DNA of 14,534 nt from Allobosea sp. (GCA_021732895.1 JAKFWE010000413.1:1-14534), one strand, 5' to 3'. Shown: positions 1 through 8,883, numbered from the stretch's first letter. Notes: a model not told the origin generated them from the letters alone. A program made the numbers and translations.

Positions 1-126
1 GTGGTGCTTACGCTGCCGGGCGGCCTGCGCCAGCTCGCCGCGATGCTGGCTGGACCGGGGAAAGAGCGCGCGCCGATCCGCCCGCCCGCTCCCGCCGCAC
101 CCGCGCCGGAGGCCGGGCATGGCTGA
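1..126 (+). CDS. C-terminal end of a LivM-type ABC transporter permease (partial)
   Basis: The reading frame is open from base 1 and stops with TGA at 124-126, leaving 41 codons of a gene that starts outside the window. The visible peptide has VVLTLPGGLRQL, like the hydrophobic 'lPxGLxGL' stretch that ends many LivM-type permeases of the branched-chain amino acid uptake family, followed by a Pro/Ala-rich tail. Its stop lies inside the start of the next gene (8-base overlap), and that gene is a LivG-type ATPase, the usual LivM neighbour. From this context I infer an inner-membrane permease subunit of the importer whose two ATPases follow. The fragment is too short to identify by sequence alone, and low-complexity tails evolve fast, so the call rests mainly on gene order. 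Confidence 0.6.
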   Translation: MVLTLPGGLRQLAAMLAGPGKERAPIRPPAPAAPAPEAGHG

Positions 127-903
127 GGCCGCGCTGACCGCCCGCGGGCTGGACAAGCGGTTCGGCGGGCTGCGCGCCGTCTCGGGCGTCTCGCTCGATG
201 TGCATCTCGGCGAGATCCACGCCGTGATCGGCCCCAACGGAGCGGGCAAGACCACGCTGATCAATCTGCTCTCGGGCGACCTGCGCGCCAGCGCCGGCGA
301 AATCGCGCTCGGTGGACGCGACGTCACCCGCTTCACGCAGGAGCGCCGGGGTCTGGCCGGGATCGGCCGGTCTTACCAGAAGACCACGATCTTCGCGGCC
401 TTTTCCGTGTTCGAGAATGTCCGGCTGGCGGCGCAGGCGCATGGCGCGAGGCCGCTGCGGATGTTCGCCTCCGCGGCCGGCGACGGCGCGGTCAACGCGC
501 GGGCGGAGGAGGCGCTGCGCACCGTCGGCCTCGAGGCCCGCTCCGACGTGACGGCGAGCCTGCTCAGCCATGGCGAACAGCGCCAGCTCGAGATCGCGAT
601 GGTGCTGGCGACCGGCCCCAGGATCGTCCTGCTCGACGAGCCGCTGGCCGGGATGGGCCGGGCCGAGGCCGGCGCGATCGTGGCGCTGATCGCCTCGCTG
701 AAGCCCGGCCGCGCCGTGCTGATCGTCGAGCACGACATGGACGCCGTCTTCGCGCTCGCCGACCGGCTGACCGTGATGGCCGATGGCTGCGTCATCGCCA
801 GCGGGGCGCCCGCCGAGGTCAGGGCGCATCCGGCGGTGCGCGCCGCCTATCTCGGCGACCATGGCGGGCCGGCGAACGGTGGACCGGCAAATGGTGGAGC
901 TGC

Positions 904-907
<4 letters not shown>
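119..907 (+). CDS. livG: LivG-type ABC transporter ATP-binding protein, probably aromatic acid uptake
   Basis: A 262-residue cytoplasmic ATPase subunit of a high-affinity ABC importer of the branched-chain amino acid (HAAT) family. Walker A is GPNGAGKTT at residues 38-46. The signature region reads LSHGEQRQLEIA (a variant of LSGGQ), followed by Walker B and the catalytic Glu in IVLLDEP and an H-loop in VEHDMDAVFALADR. The ATG at 119 follows a good Shine-Dalgarno GGAGG at 108-112, and the gene overlaps the upstream permease by 8 bases and livF by 4 (ATGA), so translation is probably coupled. The C-terminus carries a short repeated Gly-Gly-Pro-Ala-Asn tail not expected in the family. HAAT systems carry amino acids, amides and, in catabolic clusters, aromatic acids. 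Because it abuts a benzoate pathway I infer benzoate or a relative as substrate, which sequence alone does not prove. Confidence 0.9.
863..904 (+). repeat. 15-bp in-frame tandem repeat at the 3' end of livG
   Basis: Two 15-base units (863-877 and 878-892) and a partial third (893-904) encode Gly-Gly-Pro-Ala-Asn, Gly-Gly-Pro-Ala-Asn, Gly-Gly-Ala-Ala. The copies differ by a few bases at third codon positions. The repeat forms the last 14 residues of the LivG-type protein and ends inside the livF start overlap. It looks like a recent in-frame duplication in a non-conserved tail. It may also set the spacing of the GGTGGAG ribosome binding site used by livF. Confidence 0.8.
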
Positions 908-1610
<703 letters not shown>

Positions 1611-1614
<4 letters not shown>

Positions 1615-1624
1615 GGCGTCTCAG
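1611..1624. other. Short palindrome spanning both stop codons of livF and boxA
   Basis: CTGAG-GCGT-CTCAG is a perfect 5-bp inverted repeat with a 4-base loop. It holds the livF stop (TGA 1612-1614) in one arm and the boxA stop (TCA 1621-1623, read on the - strand) in the other. It could act as a small two-way hairpin between the convergent genes, but the stem is short and there is no T-run on either side, so I do not call it a terminator. Confidence 0.4.
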
Positions 1625-2820
1625 TAGGTCTCGACATGGTAGCGGCCGTCGCCGCGCATCGCGTCCTTGAGCGCGGCCCAGTCGATGCCGGCATGGCGGC
1701 AGATGTCGGCGAAGGCTTCGTCGACGCCCGATTCCATGCCGCGCAGCCCGCAGATGTAGACATGCGCGCCCGGCTGCGGCAGCAGTTCGGCGAGCGCGGC
1801 GCCCTCGCCGCGGATCGCGTCCTGAACGTAGACGCGCGGCTGGCCCGGCGCGCGCGAATAGCAGAAATGCTTGCGCAGCAACGTCTCGGGCACTTTCTGG
1901 AGCGGGCCGAAATAGGGCAGCTCCTCCTGCCGGCGCGCGCCGAAGAACAGCACGAGCTTGCCCGAAGCGTCGGGCATGGCGCGCCGCCTTCGCTCGGTGA
2001 AGCCGCGAAACGGGGCCGAGCCGGTGCCGGTGCAGATCATGATGATCGTGGCGGCCGGATCGTTGGGCATCAGGAAGGTGGCGCCGAACGGGCCGGTGAC
2101 CTCGATCCGCGCGCCCTTCTGCAGGTCGCAAAGCCAGTTCGAGGCGAGGCCGCCCTTCTCGCGCTTCACCGTCAGCGCCAGATTGCCGGCATTGGGCTTC
2201 TCGCCGTCGCGCGGGCTCGCCACCGAATACAGCCGGATCGCGTGCGGCTTGCCCGCCGCGTCGGTTCCCGGCGGCACGACGCCGATGCTCTGGCCCTCCA
2301 GCACCGGAAAGGGCTGGTCACCGAAATCGAGGATCAGGTGGCGCACGTCGTTGTCGGCGTCGGCGGCGGTCAGCCGGAAATTGCCGGTCAGCGTGGCGGT
2401 CGCCGGCTTGCCGCGATTGTAGAGATTGACGCTCGGCTTGCTGGCGGAGGCCGGCGCGACCGGCTTGCCGCCGAGACCCCGGCGGGCCTCCTCGAGCAGC
2501 TTGCCGACCTCATCCTCCAGCGCCTCGGGCGCGCCCTCGCCGGCGAGATCCGGCAGGTCCTCCTGCATCGGCAACTCGCCCCAGGAGAACTGCTCGTCGA
2601 GCGAATAGGCGCGGCTGACCACCCGCCAGTTGTCGATCGAGCCGGTCGGGCAGGGCGAGATGCAGTCCATGCAGTAATTGCACAGGCTCGCATCGACGAC
2701 GTAGTTGTTGTCGTCATGCGTCACCGCATCGACCGGGCAGGTCTCCTCGCAGGTGTTGCAGCGAATGCAGATCTCCGGATCGATGACATGCTGCTTGAGC
2801 GGAGCGTTCAGGACCGACAT
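1621..2820 (-). CDS. boxA: Benzoyl-CoA 2,3-epoxidase, reductase component BoxA
   Basis: A 399-residue iron-sulfur flavoprotein that passes electrons from NADPH to the diiron epoxidase BoxB. Residues 18-29 (CIRCNTCEETCP) and 47-58 (CNYCMDCISPCP) are two complete 4Fe-4S ferredoxin motifs, with Cys 18, 21, 24, 28 and 47, 50, 53, 57. A linker of about 80 residues follows, then a ferredoxin-NADP reductase module: FAD motif RLYS (196-199), nucleotide-binding CTGTGSAPFRG (263-273), the family's CGLRGMESGV motif (357-366) and a terminal Tyr that can stack on the flavin. This domain order and length match BoxA. The gene lies 22 bases downstream of boxB in the same direction, as in other box clusters, with only a weak GGA ribosome binding site, so it is probably expressed from the boxB transcript. 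Nothing is missing or broken. Confidence 0.97.
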   Translation of the reverse strand: MSVLNAPLKQHVIDPEICIRCNTCEETCPVDAVTHDDNNYVVDASLCNYCMDCISPCPTGSIDNWRVVSRAYSLDEQFSWGELPMQEDLPDLAGEGAPEALEDEVGKLLEEARRGLGGKPVAPASASKPSVNLYNRGKPATATLTGNFRLTAADADNDVRHLILDFGDQPFPVLEGQSIGVVPPGTDAAGKPHAIRLYSVASPRDGEKPNAGNLALTVKREKGGLASNWLCDLQKGARIEVTGPFGATFLMPNDPAATIIMICTGTGSAPFRGFTERRRRAMPDASGKLVLFFGARRQEELPYFGPLQKVPETLLRKHFCYSRAPGQPRVYVQDAIRGEGAALAELLPQPGAHVYICGLRGMESGVDEAFADICRHAGIDWAALKDAMRGDGRYHVETY

Positions 2821-2842
2821 GGCGTTTCCAGCGTCCGCCTGA

Positions 2843-4291
<1,449 letters not shown>

Positions 4292-4313
4292 GGGATGGCT
4301 CCGTCTCTGTGAA

Positions 4314-4395
4314 CGTCATTGTAAGGTGCGAGGCGCCGAAGCGTTCCTGCGTCTCGCGCCGACCTCTGGCTTGCTTCGCCGCGCCCGCAATGACG
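4314..4395. repeat. REP-like palindromic element between boxC and boxB
   Basis: About 82 bases bounded by inverted CGTCATTG (4314-4321) and CAATGACG (4388-4395). The interior holds imperfectly complementary GCGCCGAAGCG-like and GCTTCGCCGCG-like stretches. It resembles the short GTCATTGCGAGG...AAGCAATGACG palindromes scattered between genes in Bradyrhizobium and relatives, in a degraded form. It fills most of the gap between the boxC stop and the boxB start. As RNA it could fold into a long imperfect hairpin that affects 3'-end stability or read-through from boxC to boxB. That effect is inferred. Confidence 0.6.
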
Positions 4396-4419
4396 CGGTT
4401 GGGATTTCGGGCTCGGGCC

Positions 4420-6108
4420 TCAAACTCTGTGCATGTCGAACTCGGCCCGCTCCCCGGTGCCGTAGCGGCGCAGCGCGCCGTTCTCGCCGACCGCGTTGGG
4501 GCGCTGGAAGATCCAGTTCTGCCAGGCGGTGAGGCGGGCGAAGATCTTCGACTCCATCGTCTCGGGGCCGACGAAACGGAGATTGGCCTCCAGCCCCGTC
4601 AGCGCATCCGGCGAGAAGCTGCCGCGCTCCTCCAGGAAGACGCGGAACTCGTCGTCCCAGTCGATGTCGTCGAGCGCGAAGGTGACGAGGCCCAGCGCCT
4701 CGGCGCTCTCGGCGTCGAGCGCCTCGCCGATGCGGGCCCGGGCGGCGTCGAGATCGGCGGGCTCGGCCTGGAAGCGCGATTGCAGCCGGGTCAGCCCGTG
4801 GCTCATCGGGTAGGCCCCGAAATTCAGCGGGCTGAGGGCGAGCGCGGCCGGCGGCCGGTTCTCGCCCTGGCGCTCGCCGATCAGCATGTAGGCCCGGTCG
4901 GCGGCGAAGGCGAGCTCGGCCAGCGTGCCGGAAAAGCAGGAGCCGGGCTCGATCGCGGCGACGAGCGTGCGCGAGGTCACGTCGATGCGCTTGAGCACGC
5001 GCTTCCAGTATTGCCTGATCTCGTTGACGAGCCAGTGTTCCCTGTGCGCCTCCAGCAGCGCGTCGCAGGCCAGCACGGCGGCGCCGTCGCCCTGCGTCCG
5101 GAAGACGATGATCGCGGTCTCCGGCTCGTTGCTGCGAAGGTGCAGGATCGCGTCGTCGAGTTCGCGCGCCGCCCGCAGCGGCCAGAACTCCGCGCCCTGC
5201 GCAATGAGCCCGGCGAGATCGGCCGGCGGCGCGGCCTCCGGAGCACTCACCGTCACCGTCGCGATGCGCTCGGCGCGGGCGATCTCGACCGTGACATGCC
5301 GGTAATGCACGCTGTCGGCCTCGAAGCGGCGATCGAGCGGCGTCAGCGCCACGCCCTCGCCTTCGCCACGGCGGGTCGAGGCGTCGGCCAGCGCGGCGAC
5401 GCGGGCGGCCACCTTCGCCTCGATGCGGGAGGCCGGCGCGATCTCGTCGACGAGGCGCCATTGCACCGCGCGGCGGCCCCTGACGCCCTCCTCGATGGTG
5501 CAGAAATAGTCGGCATGGTCGCGGCGGACCTTGCGCTTGTCGATGACGCGGGTCAGCCCGCCGGTGCCGGGCAGCACCGCAAGCAGCGGCACCTCCGGCA
5601 GCGCCACGGCGGCCGCGCCGTCATCGACCAGCACGATCTGATCGGCGGCCAGCGCCAGCTCGTAGCCGCCGCCGGCGGCCGTGCCATTGATCACGCAGAT
5701 GAAATGCTGGCCCGAATTCGCGCTCGAATCCTCGATGCCGTTGCGGGTCTCGTTGGTGAACTTGCAGAAATTGACCTTGTGGGCGTGGCTTGCGCCGGCC
5801 AGCATGCGGATGTTCGCGCCGGCGCAGAAGACCCGGTTCCTGGCCGAGCGCAGCAGCACGACCTTGACCTGCGGATGCTCGAAACGCAGCCGCTGCACCG
5901 CATCGGCGAGTTCGATGTCGACGCCGAGATCGTAGGAATTCAGCTTGAGCTGGTAGCCCTCGAACAGCCCGCCATTCTCATCGACATCCATGGTCAGCGT
6001 CGCGAGGGCGCCATCGACGTCGAGGCGCCAATGGCGATAGCGCGCGGGCTGCGTCTGGAAATCGATCCGCTCCGCTCCATGCGCCAGCTTGCGCGTCTCG
6101 CCCGCCAT
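4420..6108 (-). CDS. boxC: 2,3-epoxybenzoyl-CoA dihydrolase (benzoyl-CoA-dihydrodiol lyase) BoxC
   Basis: A 562-residue member of the enoyl-CoA hydratase/crotonase superfamily, about twice the usual crotonase length, as expected for BoxC. It opens the ring of 2,3-epoxybenzoyl-CoA with water, giving 3,4-dehydroadipyl-CoA semialdehyde and formate. The N-terminal half has the CoA and oxyanion-hole elements: FCAGANIRML at 94-103 and the Gly-rich NGTAAGGGYELA at 141-152. Cys115, Glu150 and Glu172 sit four positions after the catalytic residues I recall for Burkholderia xenovorans BoxC (C111, E146, E168). The ATG at 6108 has an AAGGA box (6118-6122, read on the - strand) about ten bases upstream. 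A promoter with overlapping candidate BoxR operators precedes it, so boxC-boxB-boxA may form a separately controlled unit. Confidence 0.97.
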   Translation of the reverse strand: MAGETRKLAHGAERIDFQTQPARYRHWRLDVDGALATLTMDVDENGGLFEGYQLKLNSYDLGVDIELADAVQRLRFEHPQVKVVLLRSARNRVFCAGANIRMLAGASHAHKVNFCKFTNETRNGIEDSSANSGQHFICVINGTAAGGGYELALAADQIVLVDDGAAAVALPEVPLLAVLPGTGGLTRVIDKRKVRRDHADYFCTIEEGVRGRRAVQWRLVDEIAPASRIEAKVAARVAALADASTRRGEGEGVALTPLDRRFEADSVHYRHVTVEIARAERIATVTVSAPEAAPPADLAGLIAQGAEFWPLRAARELDDAILHLRSNEPETAIIVFRTQGDGAAVLACDALLEAHREHWLVNEIRQYWKRVLKRIDVTSRTLVAAIEPGSCFSGTLAELAFAADRAYMLIGERQGENRPPAALALSPLNFGAYPMSHGLTRLQSRFQAEPADLDAARARIGEALDAESAEALGLVTFALDDIDWDDEFRVFLEERGSFSPDALTGLEANLRFVGPETMESKIFARLTAWQNWIFQRPNAVGENGALRRYGTGERAEFDMHRV

Positions 6109-6137
6109 GGTCTCTCGTCCTTCTCATGAGAGCAGGA

Positions 6138-6165
6138 ATAATAATGCATATTTTTGGCCGGACAA
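6138..6165 (-). promoter_or_regulatory. Predicted sigma-70 promoter upstream of boxC
   Basis: Read on the - strand: TTGTCC (6165-6160), a 16-base spacer, then TATTAT (6143-6138). Both hexamers are close to TTGACA and TATAAT. The predicted start would fall near 6131, about 23 bases before the boxC ATG, leaving a short leader with the AAGGA ribosome binding site. The sequence is strikingly AT-rich for this window, and the candidate operator 12-mer lies over the spacer and -10, a layout suited to repression. Prediction only. Confidence 0.5.
6141..6152. promoter_or_regulatory. Candidate BoxR operator, shared 12-mer copy 1
   Basis: ATAATGCATATT, identical to 8756-8767 in the ligase/boxR control region. 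It has an ATGCAT core and overlaps the -10 and spacer of the predicted boxC promoter. Two exact copies of an AT-rich 12-mer in a GC-rich window, both in control regions of the same pathway, are unlikely by chance. Assignment to BoxR is inferred from the gene context and the TGCA core. Confidence 0.5.
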
Positions 6166-6182
6166 GCGGGTCTCTCGAAAAA

Positions 6183-6200
6183 CATGCATTTTTGTGCATG
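6183..6200. promoter_or_regulatory. Candidate BoxR operator, CATGCA-N6-TGCATG dyad
   Basis: CATGCA (6183-6188), six bases TTTTTG, then TGCATG (6195-6200): a perfect 6-bp inverted repeat. It contains TGCA-N6-TGCA, the arrangement I recall for operators of the related regulator BzdR in Azoarcus. It lies about 20 bases upstream of the predicted boxC -35 box, between the alpha/beta hydrolase stop and boxC. Together with the 12-mer at 6141-6152 it may let BoxR dimers bind cooperatively. Binding is inferred. Confidence 0.55.
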
Positions 6201-6217
6201 CTGTTCGGCCCGGCCGG

Positions 6218-7039
6218 TCAAGCGGCCCGCGCGAACTCGCCCTCGCCATGGTCGTCGAGGATGCGGTTGGCGAAGCCGGCGATGAGTCCGAGCGTCACGT
6301 CCGGCGCCTCGCGCTGCGGCGCGTGGCCGATGCCGGGCAGCAGCGCGACGTCGACTGGGCAGTAGCATTCCGACTCGGCGATTTCGATCTGCCGGCGGGT
6401 GCCGTAGCGGTCGGCCTCGCCCTGCACGATCTGGATCGGCACGCGCACATAGGCGAGCGCCTCCGAGATGTCCCAGGCGCGGAAGCCGGGGTCGAGCCAG
6501 GCGTCGCTCCAGCCGCGAAAGGCGTTGTCGGCGTCCCTGTGCCGGCGCGCCAGCCGCTCGCGCAGCCCGCCGCTTTCATAGGCCACCCTCGCCTGCTCGA
6601 TTTCGGCGATGGTCTCGTCCTCGACGACGAAATGCGGCGCGATCAGGCAGAGCCCGCGGATGCGATGGTCCTGCACGCCGCCGGCGTAGATCGTCGCGAT
6701 CGAGCCCCCGTCGGAATGGCCGACCAGCAGTCCGCGCCGGAAACCGATCGCCGCCAGGACGCGCGGCAGCGTCTCCAGCGCCTCCGCGTGCATGTAGTCG
6801 AGCGGTCGCGGCAGCGCGGCCGGAGTGGAGGCGCCATATCCGGCCCGCGAATAGGCCAGCACGCCGGCCCCGGTCGCCTGCGCCAGGCGCTCGGGGACGT
6901 CGTCCCACAGGCCGGCCGAGCCCAGCCCCTCGTGCAGCAGCACCAGCGTCGGCGCGGCCTCGGGCGCCGGCCCGGCGAAGCGATATTCGAGCCGGGCGGA
7001 GCCGAGATCGAGCATTCCTTCGGGCTGAAGTTGCGTCAT
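6218..7039 (-). CDS. Alpha/beta hydrolase of the box cluster
   Basis: A 273-residue soluble alpha/beta-hydrolase-fold protein. The oxyanion turn is LLHEGLGS (34-41), the nucleophile elbow is GHSDGG with Ser109, the acid is probably Asp210 (VQGEAD), and the general base is His239 (GIGHAPQREAP), so the triad is complete. I chose the ATG at 7039 because it lies 4 bases after the ligase stop and has AAGGAG about ten bases upstream within the ligase end. A longer frame reaches 7234, but it overlaps the ligase and its extra residues are low-complexity. Box clusters in other bacteria, such as Azoarcus, often include a hydrolase once proposed as a lactonase. A role in rescuing dead-end lactones or hydrolysing a CoA thioester is possible, but the substrate is not known from sequence. 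It is translationally coupled to the ligase. Confidence 0.88.
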   Translation of the reverse strand: MTQLQPEGMLDLGSARLEYRFAGPAPEAAPTLVLLHEGLGSAGLWDDVPERLAQATGAGVLAYSRAGYGASTPAALPRPLDYMHAEALETLPRVLAAIGFRRGLLVGHSDGGSIATIYAGGVQDHRIRGLCLIAPHFVVEDETIAEIEQARVAYESGGLRERLARRHRDADNAFRGWSDAWLDPGFRAWDISEALAYVRVPIQIVQGEADRYGTRRQIEIAESECYCPVDVALLPGIGHAPQREAPDVTLGLIAGFANRILDDHGEGEFARAA

Positions 7040-7043
7040 GGCG

Positions 7044-8618
7044 TCATTCTCCTTGCGGGCCGGCCTCGCGATCGCGCAGCTTGAAGCGCTGGATCTTGCC
7101 GGTCGCGGTCTTGGGCAGGGCGTCGACGAAGGCGATCCAGCGCGGATATTTCCACGCGCCGATGCTCGCCTTGACGTGTTCCTTGAGGGCCGGGGCGAGA
7201 TCGCCGCCGGGGGCGTCGGCCTTGAGCACGACATAGGCCTTCGGCTTGGTCAGCCCGTCGCCGTCCTGCGCCGGGATCACCGCCGCCTCGAGCACCGCGG
7301 GATGGCCGATCAGCGCGCTCTCGACCTCGAAGGGCGAGACCCAGATGCCCGAGACCTTGAACATGTCGTCGGCCCGGCCGCAATAGGTGTAGCGCCCGTC
7401 GGCGTCGCGGACGTATTTGTCGCCGGTGCGGGTCCAGGCGCCCTCGAAGGTGGTGCGGCTCTTCTCGCGCTGGTTCCAGTAGCCCTCGGCGGCGGACGGC
7501 GCATGGACCAGCATCTCGCCGATCTCGCCGTCCGGCGTCGGCTCGCCGGTCTCGCCGACCAGCCTGACTCGGTAGCCCGGCACGGCGCGTCCGGACGTGC
7601 CGTAGACCAGATCGTCCGGATGGTTGGAGAGGAAGATGTGGAGCAGTTCGGTCGAACCGACGCCGTCGAGGATGTCCGTCCCGAAGCGCGCCTTCCAGGC
7701 CTGGCCGACATGGGCCGGCAGCGCCTCGCCGGCCGAGACGCAGAGCCGCAGCCGGGGCGAGCCCGGCTCGCCGGCGAGAGCGGGATCGCCCAGCATGGCC
7801 GCGTAGAGCGTCGGCACGCCGAAAAACAGCGTCGGCCGGTGGCGCGCCAGCAGCGAAAACATCGCCGCCGGCGTCGGCCGCCCGGGGTTGAGGATCGTCG
7901 TCGCGCCGACCGACATCGGGAAGGTCAGGGCGTTGCCGAGCCCATAGGCGAAGAACAGCTTGGCGGCCGAGAGGCAGACATCGTCTGGCCGGATGCCGAG
8001 CACCTGTGCGCCATAGGTCTCCGCCGTCGCCATCAGGCTGGCATGGACGTGCTTGACGCCCTTGGGCATGCCGGTGGAGCCCGACGAGTAAAGCCAGAAG
8101 GCGGGTTCGTCGGGATGGGCCGCGACGGTCTCGAAGACCTCGGATTCGCGCGCCAGTTCGGCCGCGAGGTCGAGATGGGGCCCGCCGCCGGCGCCGTCGA
8201 CGACCACGACATGGCGCAGATGCGGCAGGCCCGCCAACGCCGGCTCGACGACCGGCAAGAGGGCGGCGGAAATGAACAGGATCCTCGCCCGCGCGTCGGC
8301 CAGCATGTAGGCGTACTGCTCGGCCGGCAGCAGGGTGTTGAGCGGCGCCGGCGCCACCCCCGCCCGGATCGCGCCGAGGAAGACGGTCGGGAAATCGACC
8401 GTATCGAGCATGATCATCGCCGCGCGCTCCTCGCGGCGGATGTCGAGACGCGTCAGCAGATTGGCGAGGCGGCAGGTCTGCGCCTGCAATTCGCCGTAGC
8501 TCAGCGCCCGCGCCGGATCGACGAAGGCCACCCTGTCGCCGCGCCCCTGCGCGACATGGCTGTCGAGCAGGGCCGTCACGGCGTTGTGACGCACCGATTC
8601 GTGCGACGGACTGCTCAT
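7044..8618 (-). CDS. bclA: Benzoate-CoA ligase
   Basis: A 524-residue adenylate-forming enzyme that activates benzoate with ATP and CoA to benzoyl-CoA, the entry step and the source of the inducer for this cluster. The phosphate-binding loop YSSGSTGMPKG spans 177-187. The substrate/ATP motif DGVGSTELLHIF is at 318-329, WTRTGD at 395-400, the hinge region GRADDMFKVSG at 414-424, and the catalytic lysine is Lys508 in PKTATGK. The length and the GSTELLHIFLSN signature fit benzoate-CoA ligases better than fatty-acyl or acetyl-CoA synthetases. The ATG at 8618 has GGAG six bases upstream. It is the first gene of the - strand set and is divergent from boxR. 4-hydroxybenzoate or 2-aminobenzoate as substrate cannot be excluded, but BoxABC next door makes benzoate by far the likeliest. 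Orthologues are also named badA. Confidence 0.94.
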   Translation of the reverse strand: MSSPSHESVRHNAVTALLDSHVAQGRGDRVAFVDPARALSYGELQAQTCRLANLLTRLDIRREERAAMIMLDTVDFPTVFLGAIRAGVAPAPLNTLLPAEQYAYMLADARARILFISAALLPVVEPALAGLPHLRHVVVVDGAGGGPHLDLAAELARESEVFETVAAHPDEPAFWLYSSGSTGMPKGVKHVHASLMATAETYGAQVLGIRPDDVCLSAAKLFFAYGLGNALTFPMSVGATTILNPGRPTPAAMFSLLARHRPTLFFGVPTLYAAMLGDPALAGEPGSPRLRLCVSAGEALPAHVGQAWKARFGTDILDGVGSTELLHIFLSNHPDDLVYGTSGRAVPGYRVRLVGETGEPTPDGEIGEMLVHAPSAAEGYWNQREKSRTTFEGAWTRTGDKYVRDADGRYTYCGRADDMFKVSGIWVSPFEVESALIGHPAVLEAAVIPAQDGDGLTKPKAYVVLKADAPGGDLAPALKEHVKASIGAWKYPRWIAFVDALPKTATGKIQRFKLRDREAGPQGE

Positions 8619-8754
8619 GCCGCGCTCCAGATTTCGAGCGGCGAGGCTTCAGCGCGCGCGTCCGGCCGGACCGGCCGGAAGCATGCGAACGGGATTGCGC
8701 CGGGTCGGCGAGCGCACGTCTGGCGTCATTGGCGTTCCATCCCATTTTCTGAAT

Positions 8755-8760
8755 TATAAT
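8755..8760 (+). promoter_or_regulatory. Predicted -10 box of boxR
   Basis: TATAAT on the + strand, 124 bases upstream of the boxR ATG. No good -35 is seen at 16-18 bases; the nearest candidate is TTGGCG at 8729-8734 with a 20-base spacer. It overlaps the operator 12-mer, so boxR may be autoregulated. It forms half of the palindrome ATTATAAT shared with the other strand. Confidence 0.4.
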
Positions 8761-8767
8761 GCATATT
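8756..8767. promoter_or_regulatory. Candidate BoxR operator, shared 12-mer copy 2
   Basis: ATAATGCATATT, identical to 6141-6152 upstream of boxC and in the same orientation. With one more base on the right it reads TAAT-GCAT-ATTA (8757-8768), a 4-bp-arm dyad around a GCAT centre. It overlaps the predicted -10 boxes of both divergent genes. BoxR is the obvious candidate ligand because its gene is adjacent, but binding is not shown by sequence. Confidence 0.5.
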
Positions 8768-8793
8768 AGCTGCGTCGCCTGGATTGATGTCAA
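8765..8793 (-). promoter_or_regulatory. Predicted sigma-70 promoter for benzoate-CoA ligase
   Basis: Read on the - strand: a perfect TTGACA (8793-8788), a 17-base spacer and GCTAAT (8770-8765; four of six bases match TATAAT). The predicted start is near 8758, within the candidate operator 12-mer, which suits repression. The perfect TATAAT at 8758-8753 is an alternative -10, but nothing like a -35 lies at the right distance from it (CAGGCG at 17 bases). Prediction only. Confidence 0.45.
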
Positions 8794-8883
8794 CCGTCGG
8801 CTGCACTATTTCTCGCATGAGCCGGAGCGAAAGCTGGGCTGGAGTGAAAGCCGGCGCCGCCAAGCGCCGGACGGGGCGGCGAC

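Larger units (their letters stand above)
8619..8883. promoter_or_regulatory. Divergent control region between benzoate-CoA ligase and boxR
   Basis: A 265-base non-coding stretch between two divergent starts. Its right-central part (about 8744-8770) is AT-rich, while the left part, which would be the ligase leader of about 140 bases, is GC-rich and shows no clear riboswitch or attenuator. The AT-rich island carries the candidate operator 12-mer (8756-8767) and the palindrome ATTATAAT (8753-8760), which supplies a perfect TATAAT on both strands. A further TGCA is at 8802-8805. I infer that BoxR bound here controls both the ligase and its own gene. Confidence 0.7.

Noticed and set aside
4309..6129. 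606-codon + strand frame opposite boxC
   Set aside because: Antisense shadow of boxC; its composition is low-complexity and it has no recognisable domain.
7040..7234. Longer N-terminus for the alpha/beta hydrolase beginning at 7234
   Set aside because: It overlaps the 3' end of the ligase gene, is rich in Arg/Pro/Ser without family likeness, and the ATG at 7039 has a good ribosome binding site and a normal hydrolase N-terminus.
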